From Lunularia cruciata (Eukaryota; Streptophyta; Marchantiopsida; Lunulariales; Lunulariaceae), in the NCBI GenBank assembly GCA_948567375.1, contig OX419759.1, positions 20,242,744 to 20,306,743 on the forward strand: a stretch of DNA of 64,000 nucleotides, given 5' to 3'. Made by a program: the position numbers and the translations under genes. Under the pieces are notes generated by a model. The model ran no database searches. It was not told the origin of the DNA and saw nothing but the letters and a program-made list of their open reading frames with translations. Every line of letters begins with the position of its first letter. The stretch's first letter is position 1. Below are positions 1 to 12,675 of the stretch, one piece after another.

Positions 1-233
1 TTCAAAATGCCAAAACCCTCTTGAAGTTGCTCAATTGGATAATTATGTTCAACTTCTATTAATCTATTAGTTTCCAAATGCTCGAGAGAAATGATAGGAA
101 GGGAAAGGTTATATGATTTAAGGGATTCACCAAAATTACCAAGAGAGTCACGCAAATAGAGCAAACCCAAACTTTCTATTTCTTCAACAGTAGGATTTTG
201 GATACCCTGCCGCTGCAAAATCACTTTATGAGA
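1..233 (-). pseudogene. Partial Helitron/PIF1-like helicase exon (left edge)
   Basis: The minus strand is open for about 77 codons from a plausible splice acceptor (ttttcag, ending at 234) to the window edge. The translation includes VEEIESLGLLYLRDSLGNF, then a SYNLSLP segment and NRLIEVEHNYPIEQL. This recalls the stretch just upstream of the helicase core in Helitron Rep/helicase proteins (an acidic helix, a short loop ending in LP, then NRLI..E..Y). No Walker A motif is visible because the frame runs off the window. The family call is inference from motif resemblance; a different plant gene is possible. Confidence 0.4.
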
Positions 234-239
234 CTGAAA

Positions 240-1620
240 AAATAATTATTCTAGACAGTTTATTATTTTATAGGAGTTTATTTTACAAAGGTATGATTGT
301 ACAAAAATCAATTTTATTATTGTAGATTGAGAAGACTGTTCGATTGGATGATGAAGGCACGACAATGTTGCATAACCATAGTTTGTGTCTTCTCTCGGTG
401 TTGCTCGAGCCTTACAAAGGAGGATCTTGGTCTACAGTTTCTACCTCGTCTTCCTCATCCTCCTCTAACCAGATATCAGCTCCAATTATTAAAAAAGTTG
501 TGTGAACTATACATACAGTGATCCATTTGAGATTTGAGCAAGTACAAATTTCTACCTGAGTCTTTAAATTGGACCCTTAATTTCCTTAACTTGAATCCAA
601 ATTGGACTGTGATCTCTTTAATACATTTTCTTGAAATTGGATGTACTTTGATAATATACACCAAAGCATGAAATGAATCTGAATGCATTTGGGTAAGTAT
701 TTTCTAAAAACTCTCGGATCCATATCGAAACACCACTCATCTGTATCATTTTCATATCTCATATCGCTCAATTGATTTTGCAATTTCCGACAGTCACTAG
801 TACACGATATATACCTTACACTCTTAACATCGCAGCCACTCTTTTGATCTATCCAAATTTCATAACCAAAAACTCGAAAGAGTTTATGGTTACGAAATCT
901 TTCAAGTTCAGATTTTGCCAATTGTGAATTATGGGTTATGAAACTTTTCGAGTTCAGATTTTGCAAATTGTGAATTATGGGATGGCGTGCATCATCGCGG
1001 ACAACCTACGAGGAGGACTATTAGCAAGAAAGAGGAGGACCATTAGCAAGGAATCAGGCGATGAGAGAGGAAATGCCATAAGAAATGTTTCTCTCCCAAG
1101 TGAAGCATGTCACCAATTTTGAATTGCAAAGTATTCAATGCTCTTTAATTCTCCACTAAAGGTTTTCAGTTATGTGCATGTGCTCTACCTGTAAATTTAT
1201 TTTCGATCTCCTTGCAGAGTACCCATTCAAATGTTTCAGGTTACCCCAAAACTTAACATTGAAAGCCCCATTGTCTACCTTCAAGATCTAATGGGTCAGT
1301 GAAGTGATTGATATTCACATCTAACTTCATATGGGCCAAACGTCAGCTTTGTCCTCAGGGCCTTCAATCACTCGACTTTAACATCTCACCTATGTGTGCA
1401 AAATAACCGGGTGTCCTGTAGTCAGCACTCAGCACGTCAGTTGAGCCAAATGAACTGACCGACAGCAAGTGCTCCGACCATACTTGAGGAGCATATTTAT
1501 TAGATGGATAGATGATATATGTCTCCTGCAAATAGAGACAAATAACCTAACCAACAGACATACAATTAGTCATCCTAAGATTTAAACTCAGATATTGATT
1601 TGGGCGGAGCGCCAAATCGA
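240..1620. other. Intergenic, no supported gene
   Basis: Only short ORFs without recognisable domains are seen. At about 903-980 a ~40-bp unit (containing TTCAGATTTTGC and AATTGTGAATTATGGG) occurs twice in tandem. The 3' UTR of the chromate transporter gene presumably lies just right of 1,500. Confidence 0.6.
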
Positions 1621-1623
1621 TAA

Positions 1624-4470
1624 TTAGTCCATACTGACAGCCCATGCACACACTCCAAGTATTCCTCCTAAAACTACTACTAAAGGCTCGAATAATTTAA
1701 GTTGATCCACTGCTGTATATGCTAGGATACCGAGACACAAACTTGTCTTCGGGAAATCCGTTTGCTCTAAAGCTCCAAAAGTCAATGAGAACACACTTGT
1801 TACAATCAGCCCAACTCCGGCTGCATTGAAGCCAGGCAACATTCTCCTGTAGATGGTCCATCTCCGGAAGCGGCCCCAAAAAGGCATGATACCGAATATG
1901 AGGAGAATTCCAGGGAGAAAGAGACCAAACCATGCAAGAGCAGCCCCTAAAATGAAAACGTAATCTCCGTTCAACGACATAATAGTGCCAAGGTAGGTGG
2001 AGAAGTTAAAAAGAGGACCGGGTAGTGCCTGCAGCCACGAAACAAATTGATCAAAGAGAAGTGTCAATGACGGACAACTTATGAATCCAAATATCAGTAG
2101 AATACTGGCTTCCAGATTTGAAGCTTTCATCCGATAGCTATGAGCCCTGTTTATGAATTTATGCGGTCCTTAAAAGAAACATCCATGCACACTCATATCC
2201 AGTTGTCGTCTTGACGTTGACACAACAACGACCATCTCCTCAATAAACATAGCAGTGTTCTGGACGAAGAATATACTTCCCGGGGTAATTTGAACGTACC
2301 TGTACGATACCAAGACCAGCATAGAATTGCTTGCTAGTGACCCAGGTATCTGGTTTATCAACACACACCCCATTCGCATCACATGTCCTTTGCACCACAC
2401 CTTCGTATAACATGGGCAGGACCACCTGCATATGTGTATATACTCTGTTACAAAGGCCCTTCGGAGAACAGTCCTTCTGAGTGGGGCAACTAAATGCTGG
2501 CTGATGTGAACGGCAAACGAGAAGGGCCAAGAGAGCTATAGATAAGACTTTACTGGGAAGCTGAATGAACAATGTATTTCCTATAAGATCTTTGAAAGAA
2601 CCTATTTCATCTTGCTTTCTGCAATGTCTGCCAAAGACTTTGATCAGTACCTGTCCACCACCAAAGATGATGGATCCGATTCTATAAAACACTTCCCACC
2701 AGCGCAGTGGGTCTGGAGCATCGCTCAGCACATTGACCAGTACTATTGTTATGACGAGGACAACAATCCACGTGCCTAACAAAATTCCACCGATGGGCAT
2801 ATTAACTCCGTGAGAGCGTACGGACTGATCTTGTACCTGTGAGTTCAAACCATTGATAATGAGTAATTATATTTACAGAACGTTTTTTCTCCTCTGCTTA
2901 AATGGAAATCGATACGAACGATACAGGACCCAAACAAATCCACGTTACGTTACACTAGCCATATTATATCCATGTCTCCCTTGAAACTCATTGAAATCTA
3001 GCTTTCGACACGATCTGCCTCGAGTCTGATATTTGTTCCCATCTATTGCAGGATACTTTGGCCACTCACTTTAACAACTGATAGCGGCTGTTTTCTGTAC
3101 AGTCCCCACAAAAGAGTGATCAGACCTCCAGCGATGATTAAGCAGGGAAATGTATATGCTTTGGGCCAGTAGTATGCAATGACAGTAGCTGCCGTGCAAA
3201 TTGATGCTAAAAGGGGACCACTGCAGAGTTTGTAAGCCATGGATTTCGCAGCGGAAGCCACCAGTGCAACACCTACAGCTGAAACGCCTGCATAAATTTT
3301 ACAAGAAGTTGCTTACAGCTTCCACAGCAACGTCCGGATTCGTTCAAAATCCGATCATGACCGGGGAACCACATCACGTACTGAAGAGCTTCTATCCTAA
3401 AAGCTGAAAGTATCAAACAAGGTAAACTCTATTACTTCGGCATGCATCTTGCTGCGACTTGCGGTGTCTTTAAGAATCTAACCATCCGTAAAAAGCTTGA
3501 TGCGTGTTTCTGATACTTCCTGTTCTATCGAGAAACATCGAAGGACAATAATATAACAATCAACCTTGTACTCTCTACAAACTCTCGCTAAATTACCTGA
3601 AACCATGCCATCTAGGGCAGCTCGAGGATTCTCCAGTTGCTTCGCAGCAAATACTCCTATGCAGCACATGATCATAGCTCCGGGATACTGGAAAAGAACT
3701 CCGGATAATAGTCCACCTGTATATTTGGTCAGTCGCCATGAATGAAAGTCAGCCTCATGGAACGTCTTCACTGCAAATCAAGGTTTAGAAATATGACAAG
3801 TCGCTAATGGAACGACAAAACTGGGTTGAAGTATAATTGACAAGCTTATCAGATCATATTCACAGTCTGATCGATCATACGAAACAGCAGAAGTTCTGCT
3901 TGTGTACCTCTTACTCCCTTCTTTATAGTGCCAATTGCAAATGACACTTGTGTGGATGTTGGTCCAGGCATGCATTGCCCCAGGGCGAAAAGCTCTGCAT
4001 AAATGTCTGTGCTCAGCCAATGCAGTTTCTCCACCAGACGCTACACACACAACGCCAATAAAGCAAGGTAAGCAATAACTTCATGATCTCCATACACAAA
4101 AGAAATGCAACGACAATGCAAGTTGAGAAACAGACAGAGCTGAGAATCAAATGCCTTCGCAACAGGAAAACTCAATACAGTGTCGAAAACTCACCTTCTC
4201 AAACATGGCAATATGAGCACTTGGGCCACCAAAAGCTGTCCATCCCAATAGAGAAAATTGCTTTGCTATATCCTTATAACCCACATCCACAATCTCGTCA
4301 ACTGCCTCATTTCCAGAGAAATCCTTTGCCTGTTTCTGAGACACCAGCTCTTGAGGCATATCTGCCTCCCGTGCCTCAATATCCTGTCCGTCATTATTTA
4401 CTGGATCGGTTAATCCTCCGGCTTCCGAGTCTCTACCAGTCATACTAACTGGAGACCGTCGGTCACCCAT
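1624..4470 (-). CDS. Chromate transporter (CHR family), seven exons
   Basis: Exons on the minus strand: 4470-4195, 4040-3908, 3716-3597, 3287-3070, 2836-2651, 2425-2300, 2028-1624. All introns are GT-AG and phases agree, giving 487 residues. Family motifs are clear: LGWTAFGGPSAHIAMFEK in exon 1, GPTSTQ in exon 2, FGGGQ joined to VVLPMLYEGVV across exons 5 and 6, and ALPGPLFNFSTYLG in exon 7. This is the long two-domain form, an N-terminal half (exons 1-4) and a C-terminal half (exons 5-7), each a duplicated CHR domain of about six hydrophobic segments. CHR proteins export chromate (and possibly sulfate-like anions) across a membrane using proton motive force. The N-terminus (about 65 residues) is hydrophilic and acidic, probably cytosolic. 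Start chosen as the first Met of exon 1, with no upstream in-frame extension supported. Exact substrate and membrane are unknown. Confidence 0.88.
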
Positions 4471-6160
4471 GGTTAAATTAAGTGAACCACAAGGATAGCA
4501 GAGTCAGCACAGTGTACCACTTCAAAAACCTGTCTGGCAGTGATCATCCTCCTTTTCTCTTGAAACTTCCCCAATTCCACAACCCTTACGAAGCTGACTG
4601 CACCGAAATCCAACAGGAATTCGAGAGTTGCAGTCTGCCTTACAGTGTGATTCTTCGGGCCTGAAGGAACCTGCAAGGAAATCATCAGGGACTTTTGACA
4701 GGGTTTGCAAGTGACCTCCAAAGAGCTATCATACATAGAGCATTACAAAATTTCTAAATTCTCTTCATCAACTTCGTTCAATAATCCCAGAATGCAGAAG
4801 CTACCTGTCATATGGTCCTCGACTATCTATGATCTATGATCATATGATCTACTATCTATGATCTATGATGAAAAGCGTCCGTTACATTCGGAAACAATGT
4901 GAGACATTTCTACTTCCATTACGACCAGGCCAACTATTATCTGATTCAACACACTTCTGGAGCAATTCAACTTAGTCCAACTCCATACTGACGCGACTAG
5001 GGAGCAGGATAAAAGTCCAGGAGCTCAAACACATTCAACCGAGATCCCATATGAGATCTTACGCCACATTCTTATTTACAATTCACATTCCTTGGATACG
5101 CCCAGCGTCAGGCGACTGCAGGAATCGCAACACCAATACAAACAGAACAGCAAGAATCTGCTAAAACCGCATCTCATACAGTCTACTCTCAAAAGTGTGA
5201 CTCTCCACGAAATATGATTGTATCCACCACAATCTACTATACCAAAACAAAACTATCCAGTGCAGTGTACGATGAGCTCGCCTCTCCAATTGGAAAAATC
5301 TCTAACTGCAGTCCCCAGTAATCCACTTCTGTTGTACGATTCGAATCTATTTACAAAACTTTGATCCAGAAAACCAAGTCAAGCACTAACAAGGAAACTA
5401 AGATTCCCCGATACAGCATCAGTCGGAGCAAATTCTTCATGACGATTCACGTCAACCGCATAGCTCTTTTGTCTCCAAATCGAAACCAAGACAGACACTC
5501 TTTTCATAAATTCAAATATTTCTTATCCGTTTGAGCGCACCTCACTCTGAACACCTCAATCTCTCGTGTTAACTCCCTGCAGCCGTAGCCAGTACGTTGA
5601 CTCCCACTTTACTGAATGCAGCAGTACCAGCAGCAACAACAGAGATCACCTCCACCAGCGGTCGACAATCAAGCACTTAATTATAAAGCGTACGAGATTG
5701 TACGGGAGAGGTTGACTTCACCACGAGAGGGAAGACGACGGTTCTTCCATCCAGGGAGGGAGCTGCTGCTGCAGTCTCTCTGGACTTCCAAAAGGAGATT
5801 ATGATCGTAATGATGACGGTGAAGTCATTAGCATGTTTGCAAGTTAGTGTTGAGTTGCCCATCCCATGAGATCAGTTGCTACAGTTTGTTTGCAATTTGG
5901 TGGGCGGATCAAACGAATATCCTCGAGAGAAGACAACTCGCTTCACTGTTCACTCGCGTCAAATCCCGTCTACATTCGTCCTCTCGCCATGGATGTCTGC
6001 GCGCATCTCGCATCCCCGCTGCTTTCCGACGCTTGTCCATCTGATGTCCGCCTGGCTAGGCCTTGTCATGACCTTGCTTCCACTAACCCTGGTTGGTTAA
6101 ACTCTGGCATCACTTCATGTTAACCCAGGGTCAAGTAAACAGGTGTAGCGTACTCGTAAA
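4471..6160. other. Upstream/promoter region of the chromate transporter gene
   Basis: About 1.7 kb with no recognisable protein. ORFs at 4473-4736 and 5616-6123 show no domain and look like chance frames. Short repeats of TCTATGATCTATGATC occur at about 4827-4868. A more GC-rich block at about 5,600-6,130 contains CAG/CAA-rich sequence and could be 5' UTR or promoter. Confidence 0.4.
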
Positions 6161-6163
6161 TCT

Positions 6164-6340
6164 CCGTCTGGCGGGTTTAGTGTATATCTTAGGTGCGGTT
6201 GTGCAGATTTTTCATGTAAATTCTATTGGGATTTAGCTCCATTTTACTTTTTTTTCCTCTCCCTTGTTCGGTTTGATAGTGTCTTCTCATCTTTCGTTTT
6301 TTCTACGTGGTAGCCTTCCCCCTTTAGCGAGCGATGAAAG
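6164..6340 (+). repeat. 5'-truncated 3' end of the non-LTR retrotransposon family
   Basis: Matches, in diverged form, the 3' end of the element at 16.15-18.96 kb: TATCTTAGGTGCGG, then GCAGATTTTTCAT, CTCTCCCTTG and a final GATAGTGTCTTCTCATC block. The last block keeps the potential to pair as a short stem-loop. It is the oldest-looking copy in the window. Confidence 0.7.
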
Positions 6341-6977
6341 ATTCATTATCACGACAAAATGTGGTGAAACTCGAAAGTATTATCCAAAACTGAGGTACAA
6401 AGAACCGTCCACTTTTCTTCTTTTTCCTATGTAAATAAACTGCTAAAAGATCAATCAAGGAATATGATTCGTTCTTAATAACACTTAATTAAACTTCGAG
6501 CAGTTTTCCCAAGTCGATGATGGAACAGTGATGCATATTAACTTTCTTTAATTGGAAAAAGGAACAGATAATGTTATCTTATTGAATTTTTCCCAGTAAA
6601 TATCACCTTCTTAATATGATGATCACGATATTGTAAGTAAGCATGTATATAATATAATAATATATAATATGCACAAATAATGGTCTAGTTTAAGTTAAAA
6701 ATAGATTCAATATAGAAAGATTCTTTACTGTACTTATGCAAAAAGTGTCCCTGTATATATCCCACTTCTATGCCGAACACTTTTAGGCCAATGACGTAGA
6801 ATCAAAAAGAGTATATTTTCATCTGATTCTAGGTTGAGTATATTCTCCGTTGGAATACTCAATACTCAGGTGTAAGTTCACTGCTTTAATTTGATTAAAT
6901 CTAAAGTTTGTGAACCTGGATCTTTAGGGTTTTGACGATGGATTTACAGTTTCTATCTATTTCTATCTATCTATTTC

Positions 6978-6979
<2 letters not shown>

Positions 6980-7053
<74 letters not shown>
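6980..7053. repeat. (TA)n microsatellite
   Basis: An uninterrupted run of about 37 TA dinucleotides, preceded by a TCTA-rich stretch. Confidence 0.95.
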
Positions 7054-7057
<4 letters not shown>

Positions 7058-8289
7058 TTTGAATAGCCTATTTCAAATTAATAGTGGTAATTGGGAATTT
7101 GGAATTAAAAATTATTTCTAACAAGTTTTATGCTGTATTTTATAGGATAGAAACCTAGATTATTATTTTCTAATTTGTAATCTACTTGGTTTTATTGTAT
7201 TCATTTACAAAATTTTAATAAAATTTCTTTACAAAGTAATATAATAATACTATAGATTCAAGTTTTTTTAGTTTTTGTTTTAGGCATGATTTTGTCCTGT
7301 TAATTTCATCATTCATAGACTACTTGTATAACTCATAAAGTTATGATGAATAAAAATGTGATCTTATATTCAAGTCAATAATAGAAAATAATCTATTCGT
7401 AAAAGGTTCAAAATTTCTAAGTCTTTATTTTGACAGGTGATATAAAGTACAGAAGTAAATATACCTATAGATCTAGAAATCTGTTTATAAAACTGGTAAA
7501 AATCCTAATTTATGACTTTTAGTTTATACAAAACAAAGAGGACCTAGTATGACATTCAAATTTCAAATCAAAACAGAATAAAGATGTTTATATTTGTTCA
7601 TAACTTGATAATTACAAAATGAGAACAAGGAAACTGAATTGCTTTTCTCCATACTAGAAAATTCATATTAAATTACAATAAATATTTTTATTTTCATTTT
7701 TCAAGTTAAAATGTTTTTATAATTTATTATATGCATAATGTTGATTAATTACTTATTAAGAGCTAAGTATAAAATATTTAAACATGGAATAAAAATATAC
7801 TAAAATTTTCTAATATGATATTGCTTTTTAAATTTTAAGGTTATTTGTGAAAGTAATTTTGGTGCTAAAAATATTTTTAAATGAAAGCTTCTGTAAATTT
7901 CTGAAAAAGTATTTCTGTTATTGATCTAGAATAATTCTTATCCATTGAGGCATCAACATAGAAATTATAAAATTAGGTTTAAAATATTATGAAAAATCAT
8001 ATAACATTTTCAAAACTTAACTAATACTCTGTTAAATTTATCCATGAATAATTTCTAAGTGTCTATGAAATAAATATAAATTAAATTATATATTGAGATG
8101 AAATCATTAAAAAAAGCTTTTACACTTAAATAAAATATTTTCATACTTTCGATTAAATACAGAATTTTCTAAATATAAATATAAATTTTACGTATGAAAA
8201 TACTTTACATATTAATTATATCGTCTATCAGATAACAGAGCTAATATTTATAAATCGATTTTTATACATATTAATGTAAAGCTGCGATG
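7054..8289. other. AT-rich upstream part of S1-recX module (diverged copy)
   Basis: No gene. The sequence from 7,058 (GCTTTGAATAGCC, then TTATAGGATAGAAACC) aligns by eye with 11,264 onward (GCTTTGAATCGC, then TTATAGGATAGAAATT). A CTATCAGATAACAGA segment at 8,225 recurs at 9,647 and, as CTGTCAGATAATAGA, at 21,847. It is therefore a decayed copy of the DNA that precedes each S1 gene here. Confidence 0.6.
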
Positions 8290-8870
8290 TGCTAAGCGAA
8301 CAGTGAGTGAACGAGAAATTTTATATATATATATTTCCAGAAACTGATCAGAATCGTCCCTTTTTCTGTCTGACAGTGCCTGGCCCTCGTTTTGTCAGAC
8401 CAAAAAAATTCCCGCCCCCTACGGGCCTCTACCGCTGGTATCGTCCCCTTTGGCCAAAAAAGCAGTGCGCGGGAACCATTTCCGGCCTTCGAACCTTCGG
8501 AAGTCTTCGGAAGCCAAAGAAGTCTCCTTCGGAACCACAAAGTGCTGCGCACCTCTTCTTATAGTCTCGTGCCTTTGGCAGCCATATACGCACGTAGTGC
8601 GCGTGGAGCGTGTTCGGGGAAGGAGAGGGGCATAGCACTCGACCTGACGGGGAGCGCTTTACGATTTAAGGGGCATCTTGGGCCCGTACTTCATAAAGGC
8701 CTAAGGCTTTATTCGAGGCTTCGCTTATCAGTTCTGGGGTTCCCCCAGCCAATCCGAAGCACTCAGTGTGGTCCTCCCTAAGCATTTACCAGTCTGCGAA
8801 CTTGGCGACTCCGTCTTGTTTGGTCCTTCCTCAAAGGGGCCCTTTCTTCCCCTATTTACCTCTAAATATT
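8290..8870. other. GC-rich island, candidate organellar (mitochondrial) insertion
   Basis: Base composition changes abruptly from about 20% to over 50% GC and back. The block contains repeated TTCGGAAG words (8,497-8,535) and palindromic stretches such as GGGGCATCTTGGGCCC. ORFs here (for example 8392-8781) show no known domain. Intergenic DNA of bryophyte mitochondria has this character, so a nuclear mitochondrial insertion is the leading guess, but no mitochondrial gene is recognisable. Bacterial or unrelated nuclear origin cannot be excluded. Confidence 0.4.
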
Positions 8871-10018
8871 TAATTTTAAATTTTACTTATAATATATATT
8901 AAATATAAGGATCTTAAATTAAGTATAATATTGTAAACCATTTGCTAAAAGAGATGGGTTAATCCTTTTGTTAACAAGAATTTCCTAAATCTATATTTTA
9001 TGCATATAATTTATAATAAATATTAATATCTATAAAAAATATGTAAGTCTAAATTAATTTCCCTTTTAATCATACTATTTAGTTTTAAAGTTGAATTATA
9101 TAAAATTATTGGGTATTTTATTAATTTTACATTTATATACTTCAATGATACTATTTAGTTCTAAAATTGAATCATACACATGATTTACATATAGTTCAAA
9201 ATTTATTTATATATAATTCTCTCTCACTTTAGAATATTAGAATATTTATATTACTTACTCTCACTTTAGAATATTAGAATACCGCTCTCCATATTAGAAT
9301 ATTTATATTATTTTTACTCTCATTTAATTTTCATTTTTCATCTAAATAATATATTATAAAAAATTTATCACACAATTTAATTGGTAAATAGGAATAAATA
9401 TTTAAAAATCAAATATATACTTAAAAAATAAATCTATAAATTGATGAAGATTAGTAGTTTTAGAGTTTTCCATGTAATAATAAGAAGTAAAACTGATAAT
9501 ATAATATACCTTGAGATTTAAAATTCCATATAATTTTTCATATAGTAACATATTCATGTTATTGAACTAGAGAAATGCTTATATGTATTATTTTTTATAA
9601 AGAAAATTTGAATTGATAAATAAACATTTTATGCATAAATTTTCAGTTCTATCAGATAACAGAAGTAATATTTAACTATAGACATTTCTATATGTATAAT
9701 ATAAAATTTTGTCCTTAAATAACATAAAAGATAAGGATCTGAAAGTAGGTATAAGATTGGAAAAGATATCACATATTATAAACCGTATCAAAAGGAGATG
9801 AATTTGTCCTTTGTTAGCAAGAAAGTCTCTAGTTTTACGTATATAATTTGGATATATATAGTGATTTTATTTAATTTATAAAAAATTTATATTAATGACT
9901 ATATATATTGATTTCATCTTGTTATAAAAGTTAAATCATGTACAACTATTTATGTATATGTTCAACTTATACTTGGATAAAAATATAAATAAAAAAATTA
10001 ATTTGTCTGATTCACCTG
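8871..10018. other. AT-rich 5' flank of S1 module 1
   Basis: No gene. Homologous to the 5' flank of the intact S1 gene (about 21.5-22.45 kb): shared words include ATTCATGTTATTGAACTAGAGAAA at 9,552 and 12,080, and ATTTCATGTTATTGAAATAG at 21,540. Confidence 0.6.
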
Positions 10019-10026
10019 TATATAAA
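10019..10026 (+). promoter_or_regulatory. TATA box of S1 module 1
   Basis: TATATAAA inside CACCTGTATATAAAGGAAGG, a block also present at 22,452-22,469 in front of the intact gene. The conserved block continues with GAGTGGA, TGTAGTTGATCTCA and TTTCTTC, so this is a duplicated core promoter. Confidence 0.7.
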
Positions 10027-10157
10027 GGAAGGAGTGGATGACTGTAGTTGATCTCACTTTTCTTCCTCTCAGTACATTATAGTAATCTAACTTCTCTAAA
10101 TTTTTTGCAATCTCTTTTTCCTTCTCATTATCAATATACTTGCTTTTTCCACTCAAA

Positions 10158-10409
10158 ATGAGTTCCACGATACTTTTCTTGTTGGTGATTCTTGCAGGTT
10201 TCTTTTCATGCAATGGACAACGGTTAGGCGAGATGAAGATCACAAGTGATCTTACCAACGGTGTGGTTTTGGAATGTACTGCGAGGGGCATTCCTGGTGT
10301 CCTTCAACCTTACCGGCACTCTTTTGGAGTTCACAAAACTTGGCCATTCCGGTTCATTATGAGTAAAGATTATCTATATTGGCCATTCCAGTTCATTATG
10401 AGTAAATAA
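10158..10409 (+). pseudogene. Truncated S1-family (plant self-incompatibility S1-like) gene, module 1
   Basis: The 83-residue frame keeps the signal peptide (SSTILFLLVILAGFFSCNG) and the N-terminal part of the S1 fold up to FGVHKTWPFRF, then breaks. A short stretch (TGGCCATTCC, GTTCATTATGAGTAAA) is duplicated in tandem at 10,341-10,408 and followed by a stop. Sequence after that matches the 3' flank of the intact gene, so the C-terminal half, including three of four mature cysteines, was deleted. Compare the intact copy at 22,565. Confidence 0.8.
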
Positions 10410-10741
10410 TATGTTGGTACAGAAATAAGCTTGTATTTAGTATCATGTCATAAACAAGATTACTTCCGTTCATACCTCATGATGAGTGAGGTAAATAAAC
10501 ACATGTAATAAGTTTTCCAAATGTTATGATAATCATGTTCAGTTTCTATGTCCAATACCTTTGAATCTGTATCCAATATTGTGCAAGTTAAGCTCAATCT
10601 TCTCATGAGGTGTTTACTCTTTCAATGACAGTGTTTATGACTCTCTCAATACCTTGAGATCTGTGAAAGACTTATTGTGAAAACTGACCATGTACAATGG
10701 GAATTGAAAGTAAAATTCCCCTTTAGGGAATAAATGCTAGA

Positions 10742-11215
10742 TTTACAGAGAAACCTCATCCTCCCGTGTCAAAAGATCCTGAACAAAATTCCAACTGAAG
10801 CTCCTCCTTTACAACCAACCAGCCGTATGTCTGTTGTGTACATCAGCAGTACCAACAACATCAACTTCAGTGTTGTTTCTTGGACTTCACCTTCTTCTAG
10901 CTTGTGCACGTAACTGCTCAGTTGCTTTCTGAGAACCACCTTTCCATCCATGTGCTTTGCTCCATATGCAACAGCATCGTCCTGTTCCGCATTTGGAAAC
11001 AAGCACAAGGCTTGTTTTCACATCTTCTTTCTTCAGCCCTTGTCTCAAAGACTCATAATTAATGCGGTTGGGGCCTTAGGCATTCCAATCCACCTTGAAC
11101 AAGCAATTTTCGATCACTTTGCCGGCCATATCTCTAGAGTTCACTTAAAGTGATGTCTATGACTTATGAGTAGAAATTCTCTCTGCTCAATTTCCCCCTC
11201 GGTTTCGCCTCTTCC
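10742..11215 (-). pseudogene. recX 3'-end fragment, module 1
   Basis: Reads as a diverged copy of the C-terminal codons of the recX gene at 23,446-24,645, for example AACTGAAGCTCCTCCTTT and TTAATGCGGTTGGGGCC. Several indels break the frame. It corresponds to the tail of the RecX domain only; no 5' part is present. It was carried along with the adjacent S1 copy. Confidence 0.8.
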
Positions 11216-11219
11216 TATA

Positions 11220-12367
11220 GTGGATCCATAATTTCCAATATTTATTCACTTATACAGATATATGCTTTGAATCGCATTTTCCAATTAATAGTTGAAATTT
11301 AGAATTTGAGACTAGAATATATTTAGAAAGGATTTAAGTTCTATGCTATATTTATAGGATAGAAATTTTAATTTTAATTTAATTTATAATCAATAATCTA
11401 TTTTTAAATAATCAATAATATATTAATTTTTATAATAATCTTTAACTATTATGGATTTGGGTTCTTTAAGTTAGTTATAGTTTGAGATGAGAGTTCTTCC
11501 TATTATTTTAAATTTTTCATGTACCACTTGTCTAACTTATGATCAATAAAACTATGGTACTATGTTTAATAGTAGAATATAATCTATTCATAAAAAGTAT
11601 TGAGATTACTAAATCTTTAATTTGATAAATCAACATATTGCTTATTCATCCAATATAAAATTAAATATACCTAATATATTAGAAAATGTCTTATAAATCG
11701 GTGAGAATGCTAATTTATGATTTTTACTTCAAACCAAACCAAGTGGAATTGGCATTATAGACAAAATTTTAAATTCAGACAAAAAGAGATGTTCATATTT
11801 ATTTAGATATAAATAGACATGAAAATTAGAAAAAGGAAGCTTAATGTCTTTTTTTCCACATCAGATTTTTTTAAAAAATTTCCTTTTAAAGTTAAAATAG
11901 TTTAATATACCAATAAAATGTATAGAAAATAAAAAATAATTTCACATAGAAATAAAGACAATAAATATAAAATGATTAATTGAGGGATTTTAGAAATTTG
12001 AGTTTATTAATAAGCAGTAAAACTGATTTATATGATATTATTGAATTAAATTTACATATAATTTTTCAGATAGAAATATATTCATGTTATTGAACTAGAG
12101 AAAGTTTGATCACATGAGTTAACTAAAAATAGAAAACTCTATATTTGAAAAGAGGTATATTGCACACTTTACAAAATAACATATGTTTGAGTTCAATCAA
12201 CGGATAAAATGTTGATTTTATAATGTAAAAATTTAATTACATTAGGAAGAAGATTTCTTTTACATATATTAATCTTTATAATTGAATCACATAATTTTTT
12301 GTATAATTGATCTTATTTATTATCTTTTAGAAGAAAATATATAATATTGACATTGGAGTTTATATAT

Positions 12368-12426
<59 letters not shown>

Positions 12427-12433
12427 GGGATAT
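11220..12433. other. AT-rich spacer between S1 modules 1 and 2
   Basis: No gene. It is homologous to 7,058-8,280 and to the 5' flanks of the other modules. A second (TA)n run lies at about 12,371-12,425 and interrupts the module just before the surviving S1 codons. Confidence 0.65.
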
Positions 12434-12675
12434 AATATATTGGAGTTTACTAAACTTGGCCAATCCGGTTCATCATGGGTGAAGCAGATCCGGTGATAAT
12501 AGATTGCAGGTTTACGACTCCATTGCATAGGGCTTGTAATAAACTCTTTGATTATCCTGCCATTGGTGAGTTTAATTTAGATTGGAAATTGAACAATGAA
12601 GGGATACTCCAATGGGTGGATGGAGCCTATCAACTGCAAATTACATGGAGGAGAGCGCCACCAGGTTACTGTTGA
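12434..12675 (+). pseudogene. S1-family gene fragment, C-terminal half, module 2
   Basis: Encodes the second half of the S1 domain: GEADPVIIDCRFTTPLHRAC, then LFDYPAIGEFNLDWKLN, and ends RRAPPGYC with a stop. The N-terminal half and signal peptide are missing; the TA microsatellite abuts the break. It is complementary to the module 1 remnant, which keeps only the N-terminal half. Confidence 0.8.

Noticed and set aside
4820-4870. TCTATGATC short repeats as a regulatory array
   Set aside because: Only a few imperfect units; looks like simple-sequence slippage.
5616-6123. Overlapping ORFs upstream of the chromate transporter gene
   Set aside because: Three overlapping frames, no domain, CAG/CAA low-complexity start; probably UTR or promoter.
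8392-8781. 129-codon plus ORF in the GC-rich island
   Set aside because: No domain; open frames on both strands are expected from the local GC rise.
12313-12528. 71-codon minus ORF with YIYIYI repeat
   Set aside because: It is a translation of the (TA)n microsatellite, with no coding signal.
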